64,000 nucleotides of DNA from assembly GCA_051252515.1 (NCBI GenBank), contig JBPOFS010000004.1, positions 62,001 through 126,000 on the forward strand, in the 5' to 3' direction. Position numbers and translations under genes: made by a program. Shown here one piece after another: positions 36,647 to 44,189 of the stretch. Every line of letters starts with the position of its first letter. The first letter of the stretch is position 1. The notes beneath the pieces were generated by a model. That model did no database searches. It was not told where the DNA came from and worked only from the letters and a program-made list of their open reading frames with translations. The stretch comes from UBA5078 sp051252515. Its GTDB lineage: Bacteria; Pseudomonadota; Gammaproteobacteria; Pseudomonadales; Pseudohongiellaceae.

Positions 36647-37681
36647 TTGACTTCCGAATCAAATAGAACTTCTGCCGCGAGTACTGCTTACGTTAACGGC
36701 GTATGTCGTTCCTGGGGTTGGTCATGGAGTGAAATGGAGCAGGCAGATGATGATGGCATAGATGGGTTAGTGTATCTGCGAACTAAGCAAGTCAATAAAA
36801 GTAAGCCGAATGACCGCCGCAGTTGGAAGCATGAATTTACAGGTGGTCTAATACACGTACAAATAAAAAGTGGTGCGAGTTACGTCAAAAAACGTACGCC
36901 AGACTGTGTTGAGATTTCTGTTCCTAACTTAAATAAAAAGAGAGAGCTTTGGTTAAAATCTCCACTTCCCGTCGCGCTTATCTATGTTAAAGAAGGAGGA
37001 ACCGGAAAAACACCAAAATTCGCTTGGTGGGCTGATCTAAAGTCAGCAGAATCTTATTCACCAGAGGGCACAATACTTATTCCATTGAAAAACCGGTTCC
37101 AAGAAGGGATAGAATGCCGCAAACCATTCTCTCGTCTAGCCAGCGGCCAGCATCGTAAGTTGAGCCTTTCAACAATTGACATGACGATGCAGGGAACCTT
37201 GCCGAATAAGCTAAATAAGATGTCAAAGGGAGCGAAAGCTGCTGCAATCGATTTTTATAGCCAATGGAAGAATACTGCACCAACACACCCAGAGCTTGGG
37301 GTTATTGTCGTTAACCGTACTGGCTGGACCCATATAACAAGAGTTGGTCGTCCGGTTTCCAGAATTCTTACAAGCTTTGAGCTTTTACCAGCTGCTGCTC
37401 GCATAGTCTCGGTAATCCAAACGTGGAAAGTGCTAAGACGAGGCCCTTCGATCAGGAGATTCAAGGATGGCTCTTGGTCTGTATACGACTACATAGGTGT
37501 GTCAGCCCTAGTAAAATGGCCTGCTCGCGCTTCGTCAGAAGTCATGGTCATTTTACGGCGCCAAACGACATTCGCAGAAACCCAGAGCTCGGGAGATATC
37601 CCCCCGAAGGTATGCGTAGTTGAAGCTAAAACTTGGTTCTATTCAGTTTACGAACCGGGGCGAGGTAGGAAGGAAAATTGA
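36647..37681 (+). CDS. Cassette 2: DUF4365-type nuclease-like protein
   Basis: A 344-residue protein starting at TTG with a GGGG stretch about 6 nt upstream. The N-terminal 150 residues fit DUF4365, a PD-(D/E)xK-like fold: acidic DDDGID at 34-39, then VQIKSG with Q72-x-K74, and a hydrophobic strand LPVALIYV. DUF4365 domains occur in predicted defence proteins. The C-terminal half (about 180-344) is not recognised. It contains an aromatic-rich KDGSWSVYDYIG and no transmembrane segments. No methylase is nearby. The final 160 nt of the cassette beyond the gene hold a structured element. Confidence 0.6.
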   Translation: MTSESNRTSAASTAYVNGVCRSWGWSWSEMEQADDDGIDGLVYLRTKQVNKSKPNDRRSWKHEFTGGLIHVQIKSGASYVKKRTPDCVEISVPNLNKKRELWLKSPLPVALIYVKEGGTGKTPKFAWWADLKSAESYSPEGTILIPLKNRFQEGIECRKPFSRLASGQHRKLSLSTIDMTMQGTLPNKLNKMSKGAKAAAIDFYSQWKNTAPTHPELGVIVVNRTGWTHITRVGRPVSRILTSFELLPAAARIVSVIQTWKVLRRGPSIRRFKDGSWSVYDYIGVSALVKWPARASSEVMVILRRQTTFAETQSSGDIPPKVCVVEAKTWFYSVYEPGRGRKEN

Positions 37682-37770
37682 TCGGTACATCACTCTCAGA
37701 CTGATCCGGACGCACTTTCGTGCCGGCAGGCCGTTTAACGAGCGGCCACTCTCTATTGTGTGTGTACCGA
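37682..37770 (+). other. Structured three-way element in the cassette 2 tail
   Basis: Immediately after the stop of the DUF4365 gene, TCGGTACA (37682-37689) and TGTACCGA (37763-37770) form a perfect 8-bp outer stem. It encloses a hairpin with GCAC-TTTC-GTGC at its tip (37706-37726) and a perfect GGCCG/CGGCC hairpin (37729-37747). Two internal hairpins inside one closing stem predict a folded RNA or a cruciform. Overlapping open frames here have no coding support. Confidence 0.45.
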
Positions 37771-37843
37771 CCAGGCTGCATAGTAACATGGAGCTTGTAT
37801 GTTCGAATAGCCACTTTTACTGGACTTGGGGTAATGGGTACGA

Positions 37844-37942
37844 GCCTAACAATTTGCTCAAGTTCACTCCGGCCGCAGAAAGCACGGCCTCCGTGGGACA
37901 ACCTACACTGCGTTTCGGTTGCCCCTTAGCAAGGCGTTATGT
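37844..37942 (+). repeat. attC-like site 3
   Basis: A 99-bp imperfect palindrome from GCCTAAC to GTTATGT. The left arm continues AATTTGCTCAAG and the right arm ends CCCTTAGCAAGGC, a typical attC pairing, with GC-rich internal arms. It ends the second cassette, 41 nt before the next start codon. Confidence 0.75.
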
Positions 37943-37982
37943 ACCCATGCTAGTTGGCAGTTGCTAAGAATACAGGGAAAAA

Positions 37983-38996
37983 ATGATTGCTAAGAGCCGG
38001 CCACCGATACCTACTGAATTAAGACGGAGGGTCCTACTCGAATCGGGCCATAGATGTGCAATACATGTCTGTAGATTCCCTGATGTTGATGTACACCATA
38101 TAGTGCCATGGTCAAAATGTAAGGAGCATAGGTTCGATAATTTAATTGCACTTTGCCCTAATTGTCATCGACGAGCCCACAACGGTGAAATCGATCGAAA
38201 ATCGTTACTCCAATACAAGCACAGATTGTCAGCACTGTATGGTCGCGAACTTTTAGAGCAACTTTTCAATGACCCCGCATTTGATATCGAAATAATGCCT
38301 AAGCATGGTAATTACAAATCTGAGCTTCTTTACGAAAGAAATGACGAGGAGGGATACTTAATCGACATCGAGTATCCAGTATTTGAAGGTTCAGAGTACC
38401 TTAAGGTCAATGAAATAGTCCGCTCAAAAGTAGATTCCCAGAAAACGATCTTAGAGAATGCGGCTAAGAACGAGAGGATGTACAGCTCTGCTGAATTTTA
38501 TGTAAAGGCAGTTTCGTATATCGGATTAGATACGGGAAAAATCATAAGTCTTCGCAGCTATCTCGGGTCTTATCTAGGTGGTGCGCACGGATCAAGCTCG
38601 GTGGACGTTCTAAACTACCGATTGGATACGTCAGAAGAATTCTCGCTGGAAGGTATGTTTTCCATATCGGATCTCGCGATCATGACAATTTCCAGCTATT
38701 CAATCCGTGAGATCCTGAAAAATCCAGCATTTGCATCGGATGAGCGTAGTGTTAGAGATGGGGCTGGTCCAAAGAAGGAAAACTTCGAGGATTTCAATTT
38801 AACACCAGACGGATTATTGGTTTACTTCCGTGAATATCAAGTTGGTTGCTATGCTGTAGGGCCAATTGAGGTACTAATACCTTACTCAATACTTAGACAA
38901 TTCGGGAATGACTTCTTTGAATCAATAATTGAAGGACATGAGGTAAGAATACATAACAAACCGCTCAATGATGACGCCGCAGACGGCGCACATTAA
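37983..38996 (+). CDS. Cassette 3: HNH endonuclease fused to DUF3298
   Basis: A 337-residue two-domain protein. Residues 10-80 form an HNH nuclease: zinc cysteines C25, C30, C58 and C61, catalytic H38-H39 in VDVHHIVPW, N53 in FDNLIALCPNC, and H66. Residues about 120-325 match DUF3298 (as in RsiV and PdaC): YPVFEG near the start, YLGGAHGSSS in the middle and TPDGLLVYFREYQVG with GPIEVLIPYSIL at the end. An HNH-DUF3298 fusion is unusual because DUF3298 is normally extracytoplasmic; no signal peptide is present here. AGGGAAAAA precedes the ATG. The last 15 codons lie inside attC 4. Confidence 0.72.
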   Translation: MIAKSRPPIPTELRRRVLLESGHRCAIHVCRFPDVDVHHIVPWSKCKEHRFDNLIALCPNCHRRAHNGEIDRKSLLQYKHRLSALYGRELLEQLFNDPAFDIEIMPKHGNYKSELLYERNDEEGYLIDIEYPVFEGSEYLKVNEIVRSKVDSQKTILENAAKNERMYSSAEFYVKAVSYIGLDTGKIISLRSYLGSYLGGAHGSSSVDVLNYRLDTSEEFSLEGMFSISDLAIMTISSYSIREILKNPAFASDERSVRDGAGPKKENFEDFNLTPDGLLVYFREYQVGCYAVGPIEVLIPYSILRQFGNDFFESIIEGHEVRIHNKPLNDDAADGAH

Positions 38997-39009
38997 CGGA
39001 GCGTTATGC
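38951..39009 (+). repeat. attC-like site 4, overlapping the end of the HNH-DUF3298 gene
   Basis: A 59-bp site from ACATAAC to GTTATGC. The outer arms AACAAACCGCTCAATG and CATTAACGGAGCGTT are close inverted copies, and the centre has GACGCCGC/GACGGCGC. It has the compact form seen in short attC sites of mobile integrons. The gene's stop codon lies within the right arm. Confidence 0.82.
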
Positions 39010-39141
39010 ATACAGCAAGTACTATTCTGAAGGTGTTAGCCAATAGTTCAGAGTAAAACAGGCTTGAGTGATACGGTAGATCGACGGCTACCCTTAATAA
39101 GACAGTGAGAGTTAGATCAACAAAAAATGAGGAATTAGGTG

Positions 39142-39924
39142 ATGAATTTTAAACGGTTTACCCTATCAATTATTACTATTCTTGGCTCCAGCTCGCTCTT
39201 TGCGCAGGGGAACGTTCCGGGAGTATGTCCAGAATGGGTTGAGTATCAAGGAGTCCGCTATGAACCAACCCAGGAACCAGACATAGTCGAAGAGCGAGCG
39301 GAGCAGCAACTCGGTGTAGCAATCCAGCATTTAGAGTCTGTGAATAGACCGGGCTCCGAAGATGATATTAACACGCGAATAGATGGCACATTCCACGGAC
39401 TTCATACTACGAAATGCTACATTCGAGATCTTTACCACTATCCTACTACTCAAGATGCTCTTGAGTCACTAGAACACCGTTACTCGACTACATACGCGAG
39501 AGCCCATGAAGCGAGGCATCAAGCTAAACTAGAGTGGGATAAATACAATCAGGAGCAACAAGATAAAGAAATCGGCCGCCGATTGAAGCGTGGGATCAAC
39601 CGGCTAGGTAAAAATTTGCAGCGCATCTGGGATGATATCAGAAACAAGTGTGAACAAGGAGAGGACTGTGAAGCGGGCGAACGTAGATATGCAGATTCTG
39701 GATATGGTACTTATCGAGTGAATAGAAATGGTGAGCCGTGGACAATCAGTTTTGAGAAAAATCACTTGGCAATGGTGCATTTGAAGTGTGGCAGCTATGC
39801 TCCAAACATGAACACATGGACGGGAGCAAATTATTCTAAAACAATAGAAATCGATCGAGGAGAATACATGAGAGTGCGATATGGAAGAGAATGGTTTTTA
39901 GTCTCTGAGATGAACAGGTGCTGA
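39142..39924 (+). CDS. Cassette 4: exported protein of unknown function
   Basis: A 260-residue protein with a signal peptide (residues 1-22, ends SLFAQG). The mature part has a helical, charged middle (about 100-175, with WDKYNQEQQDKEIGRRLKRG) and a C-terminal beta-like domain with several Cys (CEQGEDCEAGE, LKCGSY, NRC at the end), so it is probably periplasmic or secreted with disulfides. The ATG at 39142 is preferred over the preceding GTG; a GAGG lies 9 nt upstream. It has 130 nt of leader inside the cassette, enough for its own promoter. No family recognised. Confidence 0.6.
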   Translation: MNFKRFTLSIITILGSSSLFAQGNVPGVCPEWVEYQGVRYEPTQEPDIVEERAEQQLGVAIQHLESVNRPGSEDDINTRIDGTFHGLHTTKCYIRDLYHYPTTQDALESLEHRYSTTYARAHEARHQAKLEWDKYNQEQQDKEIGRRLKRGINRLGKNLQRIWDDIRNKCEQGEDCEAGERRYADSGYGTYRVNRNGEPWTISFEKNHLAMVHLKCGSYAPNMNTWTGANYSKTIEIDRGEYMRVRYGREWFLVSEMNRC

Positions 39925-39981
39925 GTAAGTATAACCAAAGAAAGTACATGGGCAAGAAATTAGCTTTGGGCATCTATCGAT

Positions 39982-40045
39982 GCATAACAATGAAATCAAT
40001 CAGGGACAGGGCTTACGCCCTGCCCATTATTCAATGGCGTTAAGC
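39982..40045 (+). repeat. attC-like site 5
   Basis: A 64-bp site from GCATAAC to GTTAAGC, with a central palindrome GGGACAGGGC-TTAC-GCCCTGCCC flanked by the weaker arms AATGAAATCAAT and ATTATTCAATG. It separates the exported-protein cassette from the ATPase/HNH cassette. Confidence 0.8.
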
Positions 40046-40073
40046 GATACACCCACCCAGTAATGGATTTGAC

Positions 40074-41249
40074 ATGAGAATAAAATCGATAGATATCGAA
40101 GGCATAGGTGGAATAAAATATTTACACATCGATTTTGATGATCATATGAATTTTATATGTGGCCCCAATGGTATAGGTAAGACTACAATTCTAGAATGTG
40201 TGGCTCATTCCTTCTCAGCTAACAATACAAATATTCTTAAGAGAAACGTCTCAAGTGATCAAGGAACATTCAGATCGATTATCGAAACTGAAAACGGTGA
40301 ACAACAGTCAAATGTTAGAATCACAGACTTTGATCCAGATAAGAAATCAAGCATTAGTGGTTTACACCAGTATTCGGAAAAACTACTTTCGCTAAAAGTT
40401 ACTAGAACATTTCAATATCAACCCCTTCAAGCAGTAGCGAAAGATACAGACAAAAATAATGGTACGTCTTTTCAAGAGGCCAAATCTGGAGTTAATATTA
40501 ACGAAGTTAAGAATTGGTTTGTAAACCGATACTTGTATTCAGCACATAAAGGGGCGTTGACTGTAGAGCAACTGCACAACCTAGAAATAGCAAAAAATGC
40601 CTTTTCATTACTAAGCGAAGGTTTTAGCTTTAAAAAAGTACTCGCATCTTCTAATGAGATAATGGTTGATTCTCCAAGTGGCGAAATCTATTACGAATAT
40701 TTGTCATCTGGGTTTAAGTCTTGTCTGTCGATTATTTTTGGAATTATTAAAGATATTGAGCTTCGCTTTAAATCCCCATGCATAAAAGCTGATGAATTCG
40801 ATGGAATTATTCTAATAGATGAGCTTGAGCTTCATTTGCACCCTGAATGGCAAGCAAAAATTGCTGGAATATTGGTCGATGTTTTCCCGAAAATTCAGTT
40901 TATTACGTCAACGCATAGCCCTCATATTTTGCAGAATGCTAAGCCAAATGAAATTATTGCATTAGGTGCGAATGAAGATGGAGTTTATAGAAGGCAGCTG
41001 AATGGAGGCTCCTATGGCTTTCAAGGTTGGACTGTAGAAGAAGTACTCACCGATGTGATGGGTATGGAAGACACAAGAACTGATACCTACAAAGAAAAAC
41101 TTTCCGAATTTGAGAATGCGATAACCGAAGAAAACTATTCCGCTGCTGAAGCAGTCTATAAGGAATTAGACAAATTGCTCCATTCTGAAAACTATCTTAG
41201 GAAGCTCCTCAAACTTGAGCTGATTTCCATTCGGGAGGTTGGCGAGTGA
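40074..41249 (+). CDS. Cassette 5a: RecF/ABC-type AAA ATPase, PtuA-like
   Basis: A 391-residue ATPase of the AAA_15/AAA_21 type. Walker A is GPNGIGKTT (30-38), the ABC-like signature LSSGFKS is at 210-216, Walker B ILIDE is at 246-250 within DELELHLHPEW, and the His switch is STHSPHIL (279-286). All catalytic elements are intact. It overlaps the following HNH gene by 4 nt. ATPase plus HNH pairs of this kind are the anti-phage system Septu (PtuA-PtuB) and the effector module of some retrons; no reverse transcriptase or ncRNA is evident here. PtuA-like assignment is by architecture and gene pairing. Confidence 0.78.
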   Translation: MRIKSIDIEGIGGIKYLHIDFDDHMNFICGPNGIGKTTILECVAHSFSANNTNILKRNVSSDQGTFRSIIETENGEQQSNVRITDFDPDKKSSISGLHQYSEKLLSLKVTRTFQYQPLQAVAKDTDKNNGTSFQEAKSGVNINEVKNWFVNRYLYSAHKGALTVEQLHNLEIAKNAFSLLSEGFSFKKVLASSNEIMVDSPSGEIYYEYLSSGFKSCLSIIFGIIKDIELRFKSPCIKADEFDGIILIDELELHLHPEWQAKIAGILVDVFPKIQFITSTHSPHILQNAKPNEIIALGANEDGVYRRQLNGGSYGFQGWTVEEVLTDVMGMEDTRTDTYKEKLSEFENAITEENYSAAEAVYKELDKLLHSENYLRKLLKLELISIREVGE

Positions 41250-41989
41250 TTAAGTTACAAAGAGCTCCGGCCCCCACGTACCTATCTGTTGAAAAGGTTG
41301 CAGAACTAACTGCTGTGTTCAAAAGTAGCGGAAAGTCTGTTTGGAATCAGCATCACATCAAAGAACCTTTGCTTTCTTCTAGTTTTGGCAAGTGTGCATA
41401 TTGTGAGTGTCCATTAGAGACAGAAAGTAACTATATGGAGGTTGAGCATTTCGAAGATAAAAAACGCAACCCAGAAAAAGTGTTGGATTGGGGGAACCTT
41501 TTGCCATCATGCAAAAAGTGTAATAGCTCTAAGGGAACCCATGATGTGGTGGCTGACCCAATTGTAAATCCCTATCGAGATGATCCAAAAGATCACTTGG
41601 CTCTCCGTCTATACAGATTGAGGGGCATTTCGGAGATTGGAGCCTGCACAATTCAGGTTACAAACCTTAATCACTCAGATCGTTTGGTGTTTAGTCGTTA
41701 TAAAATCGGGGAAAAAGTCGGCGAGCTTATTGAAACGTCATGGGAACGGTGGCGCGCGTATCAAGAAGCTGTTGATACAAGAACAAAGAACAGACTATTG
41801 GGTGTAGTTGAAGGTTTATTAAGAGAGTGCATCCCTCAGGCAAGTTATGCAGCATCAACAGCCACAATGCTGTTGACGGATAGTAGTTTTCTAGAACTAA
41901 TAGATAATATGAAAGAAGCTTCTGTGTGGTCGGAAGATTTAGAAAATCTGCTTCAGGACGCTCTACCGATTGTGCTCAAATGCGCTTAG
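41246..41989 (+). CDS. Cassette 5b: HNH endonuclease, PtuB-like
   Basis: A 247-residue HNH nuclease starting at a GTG that overlaps the ATPase stop. Zinc ligands C50-x2-C53 and C89-x2-C92 frame the catalytic H68 in EVEHFEDK and N84 in DWGNLLPSCKKCNSSKG. This layout fits the TIGR02646-type HNH proteins linked to retron and Septu ATPases. The C-terminal half is helical. It would be the nucleic-acid-cleaving effector, controlled by the ATPase; the trigger is unknown. Its stop TAG lies in the left core of attC 6. Confidence 0.78.
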   Translation: MIKLQRAPAPTYLSVEKVAELTAVFKSSGKSVWNQHHIKEPLLSSSFGKCAYCECPLETESNYMEVEHFEDKKRNPEKVLDWGNLLPSCKKCNSSKGTHDVVADPIVNPYRDDPKDHLALRLYRLRGISEIGACTIQVTNLNHSDRLVFSRYKIGEKVGELIETSWERWRAYQEAVDTRTKNRLLGVVEGLLRECIPQASYAASTATMLLTDSSFLELIDNMKEASVWSEDLENLLQDALPIVLKCA

Positions 41990-42055
41990 CAAACGCATTT
42001 TGTTGGATTGGTTTTCCGCTGCGCTCCATACCAACCGCAAATGCGGGCGTTATGT
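41984..42055 (+). repeat. attC-like site 6
   Basis: A 72-bp site from GCTTAGC to GTTATGT. The left arm AAACGCATTTTGTTGGATTGG and the reverse complement of the right arm (GCCCGCATTTGCGGTTGG) share GCATTT and TTGG blocks in register. The left core differs from the usual YTAAC at one base (TTAGC), but the overall fold is clear. Confidence 0.78.
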
Positions 42056-42086
42056 AGCCCAAATATAGTACAGAGTAAAGTCAGAT

Positions 42087-42536
42087 ATGAAACTTAAAAT
42101 CATCTCTCTAAATTTTGCATTTCTACTTTGGTCTCAAGCAGCTTTATCACAAGGCACTGCTGCATCTGAATTTGAGTACTATCAATCTATGCTCAAATCT
42201 AACAGCTCAGTGAGTTTCGTAGCGAATCGATTAGATCAAGACGATCTTTTCGAAAAACTGGAAGGAAGTGACACATGGGTACGCACAGACTCAAATGGAC
42301 ATCTTTCGATTTCGCTTAGAGGAGATGCCGGGGCAACAATCACCTATTCTCCCTCAGAAACTACTCCTTATGGCGATACTGCTTTGGCCGCACTAATAGA
42401 TAAGTCCAACTCTATGATCGTCAGTGAGGCCAATCTCCTAGAGCTGAGATTTGATTATGCTGGTTTTTCACAGTACCTATCATTTAGTTTGTCTTCGGGA
42501 TCGTGGACTAAAACGTCGGTATCAATACAGTGGTGA
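42087..42536 (+). CDS. Cassette 6: small exported protein of unknown function
   Basis: A 149-residue protein with a signal peptide (ends ALSQG) and a mature domain of about 125 residues rich in Ser, Thr and aromatic residues in alternating patterns, probably all-beta. There are no Cys and no recognised motif. Part of a single-gene cassette about 550 bp long. Confidence 0.55.
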   Translation: MKLKIISLNFAFLLWSQAALSQGTAASEFEYYQSMLKSNSSVSFVANRLDQDDLFEKLEGSDTWVRTDSNGHLSISLRGDAGATITYSPSETTPYGDTALAALIDKSNSMIVSEANLLELRFDYAGFSQYLSFSLSSGSWTKTSVSIQW

Positions 42537-42543
42537 TGGGACT

Positions 42544-42609
42544 ACATAACAAACAAATCTAAAAGGAAGCAGCGCTTCGCGACTAATCCTATTATTTAGG
42601 GTGTTAAGC
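42544..42609 (+). repeat. attC-like site 7 (right end of array)
   Basis: A 66-bp site from ACATAAC to GTTAAGC, with outer arms AACAAATCTAAAAGG and CCTATTATTTAGGGTGTT in inverse register and an internal AGCGCTTCGCG segment. It is the last site found; no further attC-like palindrome follows the next genes. Confidence 0.78.
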
Positions 42610-42631
42610 ACCAATGGAGTTACCTCGACCC

Positions 42632-42958
42632 ATGAAAAAAACATACCTACTTCTAGCGGTGCTGGGTGGAATAATCCCATACCTATTCTTTTTCCAATTC
42701 ATTCAGGTTGAAGGTTTAAACTTCCCATCATTTATTCAGTCATTATTTGCCAATGGCGCCGCCGGTGGGTTTAGTGCCGATTTGCTTATCACTTCGCTGG
42801 TCTTTTGGGTGTTTATGTTTGTTGAGTCCAAAAAATCGAACACTCCCAAACCCACCTTATTTATAGCCCTAAACCTAACAATCGGTTTAAGTTGTGCTTT
42901 ACCCGCCTACCTTTATGCTAAAGCCCGCACACATGAGCGAGCAATCCAGCTCTTGTAA
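42632..42958 (+). CDS. DUF2834 family small membrane protein
   Basis: A 108-residue protein with three transmembrane segments (about 3-22, 45-66, 75-95). The phrases FFQFIQ, ADLLITSLVFWVF and the basic loop before LFIALNLTIGLSCALPAYLYA match DUF2834, which has no known function. The ATG at 42632 has a distant GGAG; a further ATG 18 nt upstream is possible. It starts about 20 nt after attC 7, so it was either the first host gene after the array or a cassette that lost its right attC. Confidence 0.72.
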   Translation: MKKTYLLLAVLGGIIPYLFFFQFIQVEGLNFPSFIQSLFANGAAGGFSADLLITSLVFWVFMFVESKKSNTPKPTLFIALNLTIGLSCALPAYLYAKARTHERAIQLL

Positions 42959-43020
42959 TGGTTGAGAGATTCAAAACCTTACAAGCAAGGCACTCAAAGA
43001 TCCACCGGAGGAAACCAAAA

Positions 43021-43662
43021 ATGAACCACATAATTCATCGAGCGCTTATCTCCTCCCTTTGCTTGCTCTGTGCAACCACAACCCAAGCGCAAATAGTCAC
43101 CACAGAGCCCCCAGAAACTACAGTTTTCCCAGAACCTGCAGAATACTGCTTCCCCCAGACTTCATTGCACAGAGAGTTCACTGGCACCGGATTCAATCTA
43201 AGACTTAACTATCACTTAATCGTTCCTAATACAGACCTAGCTAAAGCCGGCGATGTATTCGTTGGAGCTCGATTCAAAGACCGACCAAATGAGTTGTGGT
43301 TACTAAGTGGAAATACATGGAGAAATGCTGAGGACAAGGTTGGGAACTGGCCATCAGCTTACTTTCGCTTTGATGATCAACTACGACCTATAGTGCCCAT
43401 TTCTTTTTCGTACGACCCTGAGGTTGCCAGCACCTACGGAGATGGAGAGATATGGATCGGCTATGGCCTGAGAACTAATAGAAACCCCACACAAGAGGCG
43501 TTCCAGGAATCGTTCGACGAGATGATGCGTAAGCAACGTTTTAGTCTTCTTTGGGAGATCAAGGCCGCAAACACTCCCTTCCCAGGTGAACTGCATGCCG
43601 AATCTGCGCAAATTTGCCTGAAAGCAACACAGATGGAGAGAACAGTTTATAAAGCACTATAA
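43021..43662 (+). CDS. Exported protein of unknown function
   Basis: A 213-residue protein with a signal peptide (ends TTQAQ) and a Pro/Glu-rich start of the mature chain. The rest is probably beta-rich: RLNYHLIVPNTDLAKAGDVFVGARFKDRP, then ELWLLSG and EIWIGYG. The ATG at 43021 has an excellent CGGAGG 8 nt before it; the open frame from 42958 is not needed. No family was recognised. Confidence 0.55.
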   Translation: MNHIIHRALISSLCLLCATTTQAQIVTTEPPETTVFPEPAEYCFPQTSLHREFTGTGFNLRLNYHLIVPNTDLAKAGDVFVGARFKDRPNELWLLSGNTWRNAEDKVGNWPSAYFRFDDQLRPIVPISFSYDPEVASTYGDGEIWIGYGLRTNRNPTQEAFQESFDEMMRKQRFSLLWEIKAANTPFPGELHAESAQICLKATQMERTVYKAL

Positions 43663-43720
43663 CTATCCCGGCTAGGAATAGAGTCAAATAACTGAATAAG
43701 CAATTTCTATGGAGAAACGG

Positions 43721-44086
43721 ATGCCCGACAATCAAGAAACAACAATATCCCCGCAATTTCTATCCATTGCGGATGATGCTGCAAAAACAAATGCCTTGAT
43801 AGCTTACGGGCTGATGGCGGTGGGATTTTTTACCGGGATCTTTTGGATCATCGGCGCCGTTTGGGCAATGGTTAAAAAAAGTGATGCCAAAGGAACCATT
43901 TTTGAAGACCATTACACAAACATCATCAAAACATTTTGGTGGGGGCTAGGATGGACTATTCTTGGGCTTTTCTTACTACTACTGCTTGTCGGGTACTTTA
44001 TTTTGTTTGCTGTATGGATTTGGTCAATTTTTAAGGTGGTCAAGGGTTTGGCCAAAATCACCTCAAACAAGGCATACAATTCTTAG
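43721..44086 (+). CDS. Small membrane protein, DUF4870-like
   Basis: A 121-residue protein with three hydrophobic segments (about 25-50, 70-98 and a short third). The segment SDAKGTIFEDHYTNIIKTFWWG followed by long helices, and a C-terminal FKVVKGLAKI, resemble DUF4870-type membrane proteins of unknown function. The ATG at 43721 sits 6 nt after a GGAG. Confidence 0.6.
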   Translation: MPDNQETTISPQFLSIADDAAKTNALIAYGLMAVGFFTGIFWIIGAVWAMVKKSDAKGTIFEDHYTNIIKTFWWGLGWTILGLFLLLLLVGYFILFAVWIWSIFKVVKGLAKITSNKAYNS

Positions 44087-44093
44087 CCATGCC

Positions 44094-44134
44094 CGGATAG
44101 AAAGTACTCTACTTTGTAGAGCTCCTTCTATCCG
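44094..44134. terminator. Bidirectional terminator-like hairpin
   Basis: CGGATAGAAAG and CTTCTATCCG form an outer stem (one bulged A) around CTCTAC-TTT-GTAGAG. It lies between two convergent genes and is likely to limit transcription from both, although no strong T-run follows. Confidence 0.5.
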
Positions 44135-44189
44135 AGTTAAATCTTCATACTCAATCGATGAAAACTAATCATTATCACAACGTGACCAA

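Noticed and set aside
37620..37967. Short open frames in the tail of cassette 2
   Set aside because: They run through the structured element and the attC, lack ribosome-binding sites and show no protein-like features.
39925..42055. A retron behind the ATPase/HNH pair
   Set aside because: No reverse transcriptase gene and no room for an msr-msd RNA within the cassette.
44087..44142. A possible eighth attC around the hairpin between the DUF4870-like and SHOCT genes (ends with GTTAAAT)
   Set aside because: The left side lacks a YAAC core in register with the right core, and the stem is a regular terminator-like hairpin between convergent genes.
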